64,000 nt of DNA from Bacteroidales bacterium (GTDB lineage: Bacteria; Bacteroidota; Bacteroidia; Bacteroidales; UBA932). Below are positions 49,672 to 58,260 of the stretch, one piece after another. The stretch spans positions 62,001 to 126,000 of the forward strand of contig JAFWOY010000001.1 of NCBI GenBank assembly GCA_017509755.1. The letters run 5' to 3'. The position numbers were made by a program, and so were the translations under genes. The notes below the pieces were generated by a model. It saw only the letters and a program-made list of their open reading frames with translations. It was not told the origin of the DNA and searched no databases. The stretch's first letter is position 1. Every line of letters begins with the position of its first letter.

Positions 49672-49701
49672 GGAGGCTGAATGAATCAGCCTCCCCTTTT
49701 T
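49671..49701 (+). terminator. intrinsic terminator after susD
   Basis: Perfect 10-bp stem GGGAGGCTGA (49671-49680) with its complement at 49686-49695, 5-nt loop, then CTTTTT. It lies 25 bp after the susD stop and before the GH9 start at 49714. Confidence 0.8.
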
Positions 49702-49713
49702 AAAAGCACCGTC

Positions 49714-52149
49714 ATGTATCGAAAAGTCCTCCTCCTGGCCGCATGTCTCCTATGTGCCACTGCGGCTCCTGCCCAAGTCGATGAGGCTTTCCGCAAGGAT
49801 ATCATCGAATCGGGTTACGTACACAAACCGTTGCGGCTCCATGAAGACAAAGCCGTCGAAACCGTCGGCATCCAGAAGAAAGTCCTGCATTCCGAGCTGC
49901 TTTGCGATATGGAAAGCCTCGACGGATGGACCCACGATGGGATTGGAACCATTTCTGTTACAACAGACCGCGCTGTCGAAGGGACGCACAGCCTCCGGCT
50001 GGAAGCGCCTTCAATGCCGGAAAAGATGCTCGGCTGGGGTCTGGGACGCGGCACCTGTATGGCTTCCTTCGATCTGCACGGTGCGGACTGGCGCCCATAC
50101 AACCGGCTGCGGTTCAGTATCTATCCCGATTGCGAAGGAGCCCGGACCGTCTATTTGAACCTCTATCTCGAAAACGACGGGGAAGTCAAGGTCCCGGACC
50201 GCTTCGGCCGCGAAGGTTATCATGAGATCAACCTCAAGAACCACCAGTGGAACGACTGCTACCTGGAATTCACCGGGCTGGAACGCGACAAGGTTTCCTA
50301 CCTGAAATTCGCCATCGAGATCTTCGGACGTGAACTGACCATGGGCGACACGCTGCGCTTCGATGTGGACAATGTCCTGCTTGAGACCATCGAGGATCCG
50401 GAAGTGGTCAAGGGCTGGCAGCCCGCCGACGGCCGGATCATCTTTTCCACGACCGGTTATACCACCCGCATGGAGAAAACGGCGCTGGTGACCATCCCGG
50501 ATGCGAAGAAATTCAAGATCGTCAACAACAAGACCGGGCGTACGGCCCTTCGCGGCAAAGTCAAGACCGTAGAGACAGCGCTGGACACGTACCGGATGAT
50601 TGATTTCTCGAAACTCCGCAAGCCCGGCCAGTATGTCATCAAGGTCGGAAAGGTGACGACCTGGCCCTTCTACATCGATGACAACGTTTGGGATGACAGC
50701 GCCTGGCGCTTGGTAAACTTCATGTTCTGTGAACGGTGCGGCTACCCGGTGCCGGGACACCACGGGGAGTGCCATACCGACCTGCACGCCACATACAAGG
50801 GCAAGGTCTATCCGCTCAACGGCGGCTGGCACGATGCCGGGGATATGTCCCAGCAGACCGTCCAGAGCGCCGAGATTTCCTATGCTTTCTTCCAGGCGGC
50901 CCAAAACGCCCTGGCCAAAGGGAATACGGATCTTTACAACCGCTTGATGGAAGAAGGTCTCTGGGGCATGGACTATGTGCTTCGCTCCCGTCTCGGAGAT
51001 GGCTACCGCGCGATGTCGTGGGGCACGAACCTTTGGACAGACGGCGTTTTGGACACGGAGGATGACGCCGGACGGCGGGAAATCCACGTCCATAACGGCG
51101 CGCTTGAGAACTTCCTGTTCGCCGGCATCGAAGCCTACACCTCCATGATCCTTCCCGACGATCCGGAAATGGCGGCCAACCTGGCGAAAGTCGCCTGCGA
51201 AGATTATGATTTCGCCCTGGCGCGTTTCAACGAGCTGGGCTTCGCCGAACTCCGACAGCAGAATCGCGGCGGCGGCCATACCCGGATGACCTCGGAGAGC
51301 CAGTATCACGCCAACATGTCCTGGGCGGCCAGCATGCTTTACAAACTGACTGGTGAAAAACGCTATGCCGACGAGGCGGCGGAATTCATCCGCTACACCC
51401 TGGACTGCCAGCGCACCGAACCGGTCGGCGGTGGCCTGAACGGCTTCTTCTACCGCGACCTGGACAAACGCTCAACCGTGCACTACAACCACCAGTCCCG
51501 CAGTTATGCCTACATGGAGGCACTGGAAGCCCTGATTACCTTGCAGCCTTCGCATCCCGACTGTGCCCGCTGGAAAGAATCCGTCCGCTTGTATGGAAAC
51601 TACCTGAAGGACTTGATGTCCTACATCGGCCCCTATGGCATGATTCCCAGCGGGGTCTATCACAAGGACGAAGTCCGGGACAGCGCCAATTTCTATGCCT
51701 GGCAGGTGGGAATCCGCAGCGGTGCGGATGCCGACTATGCCGAGATGATGCAGAATGCCGTGAAACTCGACGAGGAGCACTACCTGCGCAAATTCCCCGT
51801 CTGGTTCAGTTTCAAGGGCAATACCGCCTGCAGCCTGTCAGACGGCAAATCGGCGGCCATCTGCGCCCGCCTGCTGGGCGACGAGACCCTCAAGCAGATT
51901 GCCGAGAAGCAGCTGGAATGGGTCGTGGGCTACAATCCGTTCGGCCAGTCGCTGGTCTATGGTGAGGGCAGCAACTGGTGCCAGCTCTACAATGCCCTTC
52001 CCGGCGAGACGGTCGGTGAAATCCCGGTCGGCATGCAGTCCTATTTCAACGAAGACCAGCCCTACTGGCCCCAGTTCAACACGGCCACCTACAAGGAGGT
52101 CTGGGGCGGCACGGCGGTCAAATGGTTGATGCTCATCGCAGAATTCTGA
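49714..52149 (+). CDS. GH9-family glycosidase with CelD_N-type domain
   Basis: 811 residues, exported (MYRKVLLLAACLLCATAAPAQ). An N-terminal jelly-roll domain at about 55-230 (resembling CBM4-type modules) and an Ig-like CelD_N domain at about 235-320 (IIFSTTGYTTRMEKTALVTI) are followed by the GH9 (alpha/alpha)6 barrel. The catalytic GGWHDAGD lies at about 370-377, LEWVVGYNPFGQSLVYGEG near the C terminus, and the likely acid Glu is in ATYKEVWGG. GH9 enzymes include endoglucanases and exo-beta-glucosaminidases; next to a CsxA-like GH2 the latter is plausible. ATG 49714 was chosen over 49681 because the latter lies in the terminator loop and adds residues before the signal peptide. Confidence 0.9.
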   Translation: MYRKVLLLAACLLCATAAPAQVDEAFRKDIIESGYVHKPLRLHEDKAVETVGIQKKVLHSELLCDMESLDGWTHDGIGTISVTTDRAVEGTHSLRLEAPSMPEKMLGWGLGRGTCMASFDLHGADWRPYNRLRFSIYPDCEGARTVYLNLYLENDGEVKVPDRFGREGYHEINLKNHQWNDCYLEFTGLERDKVSYLKFAIEIFGRELTMGDTLRFDVDNVLLETIEDPEVVKGWQPADGRIIFSTTGYTTRMEKTALVTIPDAKKFKIVNNKTGRTALRGKVKTVETALDTYRMIDFSKLRKPGQYVIKVGKVTTWPFYIDDNVWDDSAWRLVNFMFCERCGYPVPGHHGECHTDLHATYKGKVYPLNGGWHDAGDMSQQTVQSAEISYAFFQAAQNALAKGNTDLYNRLMEEGLWGMDYVLRSRLGDGYRAMSWGTNLWTDGVLDTEDDAGRREIHVHNGALENFLFAGIEAYTSMILPDDPEMAANLAKVACEDYDFALARFNELGFAELRQQNRGGGHTRMTSESQYHANMSWAASMLYKLTGEKRYADEAAEFIRYTLDCQRTEPVGGGLNGFFYRDLDKRSTVHYNHQSRSYAYMEALEALITLQPSHPDCARWKESVRLYGNYLKDLMSYIGPYGMIPSGVYHKDEVRDSANFYAWQVGIRSGADADYAEMMQNAVKLDEEHYLRKFPVWFSFKGNTACSLSDGKSAAICARLLGDETLKQIAEKQLEWVVGYNPFGQSLVYGEGSNWCQLYNALPGETVGEIPVGMQSYFNEDQPYWPQFNTATYKEVWGGTAVKWLMLIAEF

Positions 52150-52153
52150 TCCC

Positions 52154-53380
52154 ATGGAAAAGACACCAGCACAAGGCCGCAATCTGGCCATCGACATGCT
52201 GCGGGCACTGACCATGACCCTCATGATCTTTGTCAACGACTTCTGGAAAGTCCATGATGTGCCGCAATGGATGGAACATGCCAAGCGGGGCGTGGATTTC
52301 ATGGGCCTTTCGGATTTCGTGTATCCCGCTTTCCTGTTCTGCGTCGGTATGTCGGTGCCCTATGCCATCGAGAGCCGCTACCGCAAAGGCTACAGCGGGG
52401 AATCCACGGCCGGCCACATCCTGCTCCGGACGCTTTCCCTGCTCATCATGGGTGCGTTCCTGGGCAATTCAGAGGCCCGGCTGGCTCCCGATTTCACGCT
52501 CTATCGCATCGGCGTTTACTGGATTGTGGCCGTGGCGGCATTCTTCATGGTCTGGAACGTCTATCCGAAGAATCCGTCCCGCAGACAGTCCATCCTGTTT
52601 ACCTGCCTGAAGATCCTGGGCGGCCTCCTGCTCCTCTTCCTGGCCCTGACCTACCGCAAACCGGAGGGCCGTGTCTTTGACACGTCGTTCAGCATCCTGG
52701 GAGGCATTGCCTGGACGTATCTGGTCTCCGCAACGGTTTATTACTTCTGCCGCGACAACCTCAAGAAATTGATCCCGCTCTGGGTGGCGGTCCTGGCGGT
52801 CTGTGTCCTGACGCAACGGCTGCGCCCTGAACTGGGGGGTGCCCCGATCCTTGATTTCCCCCGCCCGAACTTCCTGGAAGGAATGCTTCGCGTCCTGCAC
52901 ATCGGAAACGGCGGCGCGGTATTCTTGGCGCTCTCCGGCCTGCTGGTCTCGGTTGTTACCGAAAAACTGACGGTTTATCCGCAGTGGAAACGTTCCGCTG
53001 CCGGTGTCGCGGCCGCCGCTTTGGCTTTTCTGTTGGGAGTCCTCACCCACAAATTCTGGATTGCCGCCAAACTTGGCCTGACGCTCCCCTGCTGCCTGTT
53101 CGTCTCGGCAATCGCCATTGCCATCTACACGCTGCTGCGCTATCTCAATACCCGGAATCTGACCGGCTGGTTCGCCGTCATCCGCCCGGCCGGAACGGCG
53201 ACGCTGACCACCTACATGATTCCCTATGTTTTCTACGGCTTTGCCGACATCACCGGCATCGTCCTGCCCGACTGGCTGACCCATGGTCCGATGGCTTTGG
53301 TCAACTGCTTCTGCTTCGCCCTGATCGTGGTGGCCATCGTCGGCATTCTCCAGAAATTGCATCTGAAACTCAAAGTTTGA
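52154..53380 (+). CDS. DUF5009/HGSNAT-like multi-spanning acyltransferase-type protein
   Basis: 408 residues with about ten hydrophobic segments. The N terminus GRNLAIDMLRALTMTLMIFVND has the R-x-x-x-x-D-x-x-R-x-x-T pattern of the DUF5009/NagX/HGSNAT group, followed by FSDFVYPAFLFCVG-type sequence (seen: FVYPAFLFCVGMSVPYAIE). The human member acetylates terminal glucosamine of heparan sulfate across the lysosomal membrane; bacterial relatives are often beside GlcNAc or heparin loci. A role in transmembrane N-acetylation of glucosamine is therefore a reasonable guess. It starts 4 bp after GH9; the next gene starts 1 bp after its stop. Confidence 0.82.
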   Translation: MEKTPAQGRNLAIDMLRALTMTLMIFVNDFWKVHDVPQWMEHAKRGVDFMGLSDFVYPAFLFCVGMSVPYAIESRYRKGYSGESTAGHILLRTLSLLIMGAFLGNSEARLAPDFTLYRIGVYWIVAVAAFFMVWNVYPKNPSRRQSILFTCLKILGGLLLLFLALTYRKPEGRVFDTSFSILGGIAWTYLVSATVYYFCRDNLKKLIPLWVAVLAVCVLTQRLRPELGGAPILDFPRPNFLEGMLRVLHIGNGGAVFLALSGLLVSVVTEKLTVYPQWKRSAAGVAAAALAFLLGVLTHKFWIAAKLGLTLPCCLFVSAIAIAIYTLLRYLNTRNLTGWFAVIRPAGTATLTTYMIPYVFYGFADITGIVLPDWLTHGPMALVNCFCFALIVVAIVGILQKLHLKLKV

Positions 53381-53381
53381 T

Positions 53382-55829
53382 ATGAAATCCACCTTCCCCG
53401 CCCTTGTCCTTACCGTTCTGCTGGCCTTGTCAGCGACCACGCTGATGGGCAGCAACCCTCCGAAAATCAACGATTTGCCTATATCCAAGCAACTGTACAG
53501 CATCTCTACGGGCCCTGGAGACGACGCCGCAACCGCCATGTGCATCAGCTGGGCCTGCGACACTGTCATCAAGCACACCCGCGTCCTGCTGGCCGAAGCC
53601 GCAGACAAAGACTGGGCGTCGGTCCGTGAAATCAAGCCGACGCAGCACCACCACGTCGATGTCTTCAAAGGCGTCTATTCGACGGCCGCTGACGGCAGCG
53701 ACATGTACGAAGACGTCGTCTTCACCAAATGCGGCGTGATGGTCACGGGACTCAAGCCGGATACCGACTACAAGTACGTGATCGTGGACAAAGACGGGGA
53801 TCAACCGGTGGTCCGCAGTTCCGAACATTATTTCCGGACGGCCGGCGCCGAGAACTGGTCGGCCTGCATCATTTCCGACTTCCACAGCTATCCGCCGATT
53901 CCCACCCGGCTGGAAGCCGCCATGGGGATGATCGACACGATGCAGCGGATCGACCCTTCGCTCGATTTTATCTTCAGTCCTGGTGACGTCGTCGCCTGGG
54001 GCGGCAGCTACTCTTTCTGGCGGCGCCTCTTCGAAGAAGACAATTTCAATGAGTTTGTCTGGGCCCGCGTGAACGGCAACCACGACAACTGGACGCGCGA
54101 ATCCCAGATCACCCACAACTTCGACATTCCGAACGATTATTTTATCAACACCTCCTTCTATCCGCAAAACGGCTATGCCGGTGAGGAGGGTGTCTGCTAC
54201 CATTTCCGGTACGGCAACACCCTCTTTGTCATGCTCAATACGGAAGACATGAGCAAGCGCGGGGAATTCGAGGCAGCGGCGGCCTGGCTCCGGGACTGCG
54301 TCCATTTCGCGCGGGGCAGTGAGAATCCGCCGACCTTCGTGGTGGTGTGCATGCACTACGAATGGTTCATCGGCACCAACGGCCGCATCTCCGAATATAC
54401 GCGCTGGCACAGTGTCTTCGACGAACTGGGTGTGGACCTCGCCGTGGCAGGCAACAACCATGTCTATGTCCGTACACCCGCTTTGTATGACGGCAAAGTC
54501 ACCGACGGAACCTTCGGCACCGTCTATCTCCAGACCACGGCCTCCGACAATGACCGGGGGCGGTCCTTTGCCGACACGCCGATGCAGAATGCCGACAAGA
54601 TTGCCGTCCGCTGGACAGAAGGGACCTATTCGGTGAGCGCCATCCACATGGACGTGAACCCGGAGCGGATCTCTCTCACCCTGCTTGACCGCAACGGCAA
54701 CCGCATCGACAGCACGGTCGTACCGGCCAAACCGCGCACGGAAGCCCAGGATTACCATGTGACCTGCGGCCCGTGGGTCACCGACATGAGCGAGAATGCC
54801 TTCACAGTCCTGTGGACGACCGACATCGCTTGCCAGGGCTGGGTGCAGTTGGACAACGGACGCCGGATCTTCGAAGACTATGCGGGCCGGAAATTGTTCG
54901 GGACCTTCCATACGGTCCGGGTCGAAGGACTTTCCCGCGGCTCCCAGTACGGCTACCGCATCGGCAACCGGGTTGTCGATCCGACCAATCCGCGCAGGCC
55001 GGCATTCGGACGGGATGTTCTCTCCGACCGGTACAGCGTCAGGACCTTCGATCCCAACCGCAAGGAATGTCATTTCACGGTCTTCAACGATGTCCACATG
55101 CGGCTGGACCACTATGCCGCGCTTTTGGATGACATCGATGTCCCTGCCAATGATTTTATCTTCCTCAACGGAGACATCATCTCAGCCGGCAACTGGACGC
55201 TGGACAGCCTGGTCAAGTATGAGGTGTCGCCCTTAGGTGCGTATGGCGCCAACCTGCCCGTCCATTTCGCCCGCGGCAACCATGAAGGCCGGGGCAGCGG
55301 CGTCGCGCTGGTTGAGAAAGTGTTCCCGAAAGCCGAAGGTGCTCCGTACTTCTATACCTTCCGCGAAGGGCCGGTCGCGTTCATCGTGCTGGATGCCGGA
55401 GAGACCGGCGTGACCAACTCCCTCGCCCTGACCGGCGACAAGATCTACGAGGACTACCTCCGCGAGCAGATGGAATGGGCCGAAAAAGCCATGAAAGAGC
55501 CGGCGTTCCGCAAAGCGCCCGTCAAGATCTGCCTCATCCACGCACCCATGGTCGATCCTGGTATTCCGGACGACTATGTCCCGCACACCTGGATGAACCA
55601 CCACTTCGTACCGCTGCTCAACAAGGCAGGCATCAACCTGATGATCGGTGCCGACCTGCACGAATACCAGTACCATCCCGCCGGCACCATGCACAACAAT
55701 TTCCCAATCCTGGTCAATGACGCCGAGTCACGGCTTGACGTCCAAGTCCGCCGCGGGCACATCTACCTGACAATCTATGACGAAGATGGCAACGTCGTCG
55801 TCCCGACCCGAGACATCCCTGTAAAATAA
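53382..55829 (+). CDS. exported protein with two metallophosphoesterase domains
   Basis: 815 residues, signal peptide. Two calcineurin-like units in tandem, each preceded by a fibronectin-type III-like domain as in purple acid phosphatases. First: ISDFHSY, SPGDVVAWG, NGNHDN (about 230), CMHYEW, AGNNHVYVRT. Second: FNDVHMR, NGDIIS, RGNHEG (about 630), LIHAPM, GADLHEYQ. In both, the usual final GHxH has lost its first His (GNNH and GADLH), while the last His remains, so metal binding may be altered. Probably a periplasmic phosphatase or phosphodiesterase acting on a phosphorylated glycan. The double arrangement may be an internal duplication. Confidence 0.82.
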   Translation: MKSTFPALVLTVLLALSATTLMGSNPPKINDLPISKQLYSISTGPGDDAATAMCISWACDTVIKHTRVLLAEAADKDWASVREIKPTQHHHVDVFKGVYSTAADGSDMYEDVVFTKCGVMVTGLKPDTDYKYVIVDKDGDQPVVRSSEHYFRTAGAENWSACIISDFHSYPPIPTRLEAAMGMIDTMQRIDPSLDFIFSPGDVVAWGGSYSFWRRLFEEDNFNEFVWARVNGNHDNWTRESQITHNFDIPNDYFINTSFYPQNGYAGEEGVCYHFRYGNTLFVMLNTEDMSKRGEFEAAAAWLRDCVHFARGSENPPTFVVVCMHYEWFIGTNGRISEYTRWHSVFDELGVDLAVAGNNHVYVRTPALYDGKVTDGTFGTVYLQTTASDNDRGRSFADTPMQNADKIAVRWTEGTYSVSAIHMDVNPERISLTLLDRNGNRIDSTVVPAKPRTEAQDYHVTCGPWVTDMSENAFTVLWTTDIACQGWVQLDNGRRIFEDYAGRKLFGTFHTVRVEGLSRGSQYGYRIGNRVVDPTNPRRPAFGRDVLSDRYSVRTFDPNRKECHFTVFNDVHMRLDHYAALLDDIDVPANDFIFLNGDIISAGNWTLDSLVKYEVSPLGAYGANLPVHFARGNHEGRGSGVALVEKVFPKAEGAPYFYTFREGPVAFIVLDAGETGVTNSLALTGDKIYEDYLREQMEWAEKAMKEPAFRKAPVKICLIHAPMVDPGIPDDYVPHTWMNHHFVPLLNKAGINLMIGADLHEYQYHPAGTMHNNFPILVNDAESRLDVQVRRGHIYLTIYDEDGNVVVPTRDIPVK

Positions 55830-55837
55830 GCTTCCTC

Positions 55838-57247
55838 ATGAAAAAAACCGTATTCCTGCTCGTAGCCCTCGCAGTCCTGTTCAGCCTGTCCGCCTGCGGA
55901 GAAAAGAAAACCGAACCCCAGTATCCGCTCTTCTGGACATGGCTTGACCTGCGCTCGGATGAAGCGTTCGAAGCCGCCTGCCAGAAAATGAACGATGTAG
56001 GCATCGACGGCGTCATGCTCAATGCCTCCACGCCCGACGACTACCGGCGTGTCATTCCGATCGCCCATGCCCACGGCATCCAGGTGTTTGCCTGGCTCTG
56101 GACGATGAATCTCGAACACGACCGGGCCCAAGTCCTCGCAGAACATCCCGAATGGTTCAGCGTCAACCGGCTGGGCCGGAGCCTGGCCGATACCACGGCC
56201 TATGTGGACTACTATAAGTTCCTGTGTCCGGCCTTGCCGGAAGTCCGGGAATACCTCAACGACAAGGTACGCGCCTATTGCGAAGTGGAAGGACTCGACG
56301 GCATCGCCATCGACTACCACCGTTTCGTCGATGTGGTCCTGCCGACCTCCCTCTGGCCGCGTTACGGCATCGTCCAGGACCACGAATATCCCGAATGGGA
56401 TTTCGGCTACCACCCGGAGATGATCCGCCTGTTCCAGGAAAAATACGGTTATGACCCGCGCGAACAGGAAGATCCCTCGCAGGATGTCCAGTGGCGGCAG
56501 TTCCGCTGCGACCAGATTTCCGAAGTGGCCAACCTGTTCGCCGAGACGGTCCATTCCTACGGCAAAGTGATGGCAGCCTCTCCGTTCCCCACGCCGAAGA
56601 TGTCTTCGCGGATGGTGCGCCAGGACTGGGGCAAATGGAATCTGGATGTCGTCTTCCCGATGGTCTATCACACGTTCTATACGTTCGACCCTTCTTTCGC
56701 CTATGACTGCACGGCCGAGAACTATCACGACAAGAATCCGATGACCACACTCTATTGCGGCCTGATGTACAGCGACGACATCACGGACTGCATGGACGAG
56801 GCCTTCCGGGCCGGCGCCCAGGGCATTTCGATCTTCACTGTCCAGAGCATCCGGACTCCCGAACAGATTGCCCGCTTCCGGGCCTACACCGACAGCGTCC
56901 GCGCCGTCGTGGCAGCTAATGGCGGCCTGCCGAAAGTCAAGGCGCCCGGCCGGGCCGACACCGACCCGTTCCACCATCCCGGTGTACTTGCCCAGATCGA
57001 GAAACGCATGCAATATATCCTTGTCGGCTTCGACTGGAACCAGCGCCGCCGCAGGGGCGAGCCGGAAATCCAGGTTCCGGAGCTGGCCCCTTTGTCGCTG
57101 GGAGAATACAAAGCGGTTGGCGGGACGGAGGTTACACGCGTGTACGAAGTCACTGACCAGGTCAGCGGCACCACCTTCGTGGTCACGTTCTATCTCTACG
57201 GCGATGTCATCTCCGGCTGGAATGTTGAGAAGAAATTGGCCGAATAA
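55838..57247 (+). CDS. GHL10-like (family 10-like) glycosyl hydrolase lipoprotein
   Basis: 469 residues. Lipobox LFSLSACGEK. A TIM-barrel pattern includes GIQVFAWLWTMNLEHDRAQV, HPEWFSVNRLGRSL, GLDGIAIDYHRFVDV (acidic and His residues at a strand end) and YGKVMAASPFPTPKM, all like the GHL10/DUF187-type hydrolase-like proteins. The last 90 residues are a separate beta-rich part (EVTRVYEVTDQVSGTTFVVT). Distantly similar in plan to the lipoprotein at 39112-40296. Activity unproven. It closes the glycan locus; a new promoter follows. Confidence 0.75.
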   Translation: MKKTVFLLVALAVLFSLSACGEKKTEPQYPLFWTWLDLRSDEAFEAACQKMNDVGIDGVMLNASTPDDYRRVIPIAHAHGIQVFAWLWTMNLEHDRAQVLAEHPEWFSVNRLGRSLADTTAYVDYYKFLCPALPEVREYLNDKVRAYCEVEGLDGIAIDYHRFVDVVLPTSLWPRYGIVQDHEYPEWDFGYHPEMIRLFQEKYGYDPREQEDPSQDVQWRQFRCDQISEVANLFAETVHSYGKVMAASPFPTPKMSSRMVRQDWGKWNLDVVFPMVYHTFYTFDPSFAYDCTAENYHDKNPMTTLYCGLMYSDDITDCMDEAFRAGAQGISIFTVQSIRTPEQIARFRAYTDSVRAVVAANGGLPKVKAPGRADTDPFHHPGVLAQIEKRMQYILVGFDWNQRRRRGEPEIQVPELAPLSLGEYKAVGGTEVTRVYEVTDQVSGTTFVVTFYLYGDVISGWNVEKKLAE

Positions 57248-57250
57248 TCG

Positions 57251-57258
57251 TATCTTTG
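57251..57258 (+). promoter_or_regulatory. -7 element for the ThiL-like gene
   Basis: TATCTTTG, full consensus, 15 bp before the ATG at 57274, immediately after the preceding stop. Confidence 0.6.
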
Positions 57259-57273
57259 GAGAAAATTCCAAAG

Positions 57274-58236
57274 ATGACCCGCACTGAAATAGCCCAAATC
57301 GGCAAGCAGGCTGCCCTCGGACGTCTTTTCGAGGGCAGCGGCTTTTTGAATGAACCCCTGGACGCCACGGCCCACAAAGTCTTGCTGGAAGGCTGCGACT
57401 TCGACCTGGTTTATACGCCATTGAAACATCTGGGATACAAAGCCGTGCTCTGTGTCCTCGGGGAGTTGTACGCCTCCCTGCGGCAGCCGGAATCCCTGTC
57501 GGTCAACCTGGGCCTTTCCCAACGCTTCTGCTACGAAGACGTCGCCGCGCTATGGGAAGGCGTCCTGGCCGCCTGCCGCGAACACGGCGTCAAACACCTG
57601 TCCCTCGACCTGGTCCCTTCGGTCAACGGCCTGTGCATCAGCCTGGCAGCTGGCGGCACCCAGGCACAAGAGGTTCTGGAGCAAGTGCCGGCGGCTAAAA
57701 ACATGGACCTGATCTGCCTGAGCGGACACGTCGGAGCCGCCTATATGGGCCTCCACGTATTGGAACGCGAAAAGGTGGCCTTCACCGGCACGGGCGAGCA
57801 ACCCGACCTGTCGCAGTACAAAGCCGTCCTGGCCAGCTACCTGAGTCCCGAGATCAAACCCGACATGCTTGCGCGCTTCCTTGAAGCGAAGGTCTTTCCG
57901 TCCCGCGGCTATTTCCTGACCCGTGGCCTCGGCGAAGCCGTCATCCGGCTCACCCACGATACGGGCCTGGGCGCCAAAATCTATCTGGAAAAGATTCCCA
58001 TCTCGTCGCAGACCTTCGCCATGGCCGAAGAGATCGACATGGATGTCGTCACGGCGGCGATGAACGGCGGTGACGACTACAAATTCCTCTTCGTCATTCC
58101 CCTTGGCCAGCACGAAACTTTCCGCAAGGAATTCCACGATTTCGAAGTCATCGGCCACCTCGCCCAACCCGACGTCGGCCCCGTCCTCGTCACCCCCGAA
58201 GGCGCCGAACTCCCCATCCATGCGCAGGGCTATTGA
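57274..58236 (+). CDS. ThiL/PurM-like protein lacking the metal-binding motifs
   Basis: 320 residues, clearly related to thiamine-monophosphate kinase: EGCDFDLVYTPLKHLGYKAV, LSGHVGAAYMGLHVLEREKV and NGGDDYKFLFVIPLG align with Bacteroidetes ThiL. However, three acidic metal/ATP motifs seen in active ThiL are absent. The N-terminal GDDAA is missing (the region before residue 40 is shortened), GGDT is replaced by LDLVPS, and the SDGL motif by LTRGLGE. It may thus be a pseudoenzyme or have another ligand. ATG 57274 was chosen; the in-frame TTG at 57256 overlaps the -7 element. No TPP riboswitch was seen. Confidence 0.75.
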   Translation: MTRTEIAQIGKQAALGRLFEGSGFLNEPLDATAHKVLLEGCDFDLVYTPLKHLGYKAVLCVLGELYASLRQPESLSVNLGLSQRFCYEDVAALWEGVLAACREHGVKHLSLDLVPSVNGLCISLAAGGTQAQEVLEQVPAAKNMDLICLSGHVGAAYMGLHVLEREKVAFTGTGEQPDLSQYKAVLASYLSPEIKPDMLARFLEAKVFPSRGYFLTRGLGEAVIRLTHDTGLGAKIYLEKIPISSQTFAMAEEIDMDVVTAAMNGGDDYKFLFVIPLGQHETFRKEFHDFEVIGHLAQPDVGPVLVTPEGAELPIHAQGY

Positions 58237-58245
58237 TTCTTTTCT

Positions 58246-58253
58246 TATCTTTG
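58246..58253 (+). promoter_or_regulatory. -7 element for the suf operon
   Basis: TATCTTTG, full consensus; only 7 bp separate it from the sufB ATG, predicting leaderless or nearly leaderless mRNA. Confidence 0.6.
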
Positions 58254-58260
58254 CGCTGCA

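Noticed and set aside
57180..57273. TPP riboswitch before the ThiL-like gene or pnuC.
   Set aside because: The promoter lies 15 bp before the start, and no CUGAGA or ACCUGA-type core occurs in the gap.
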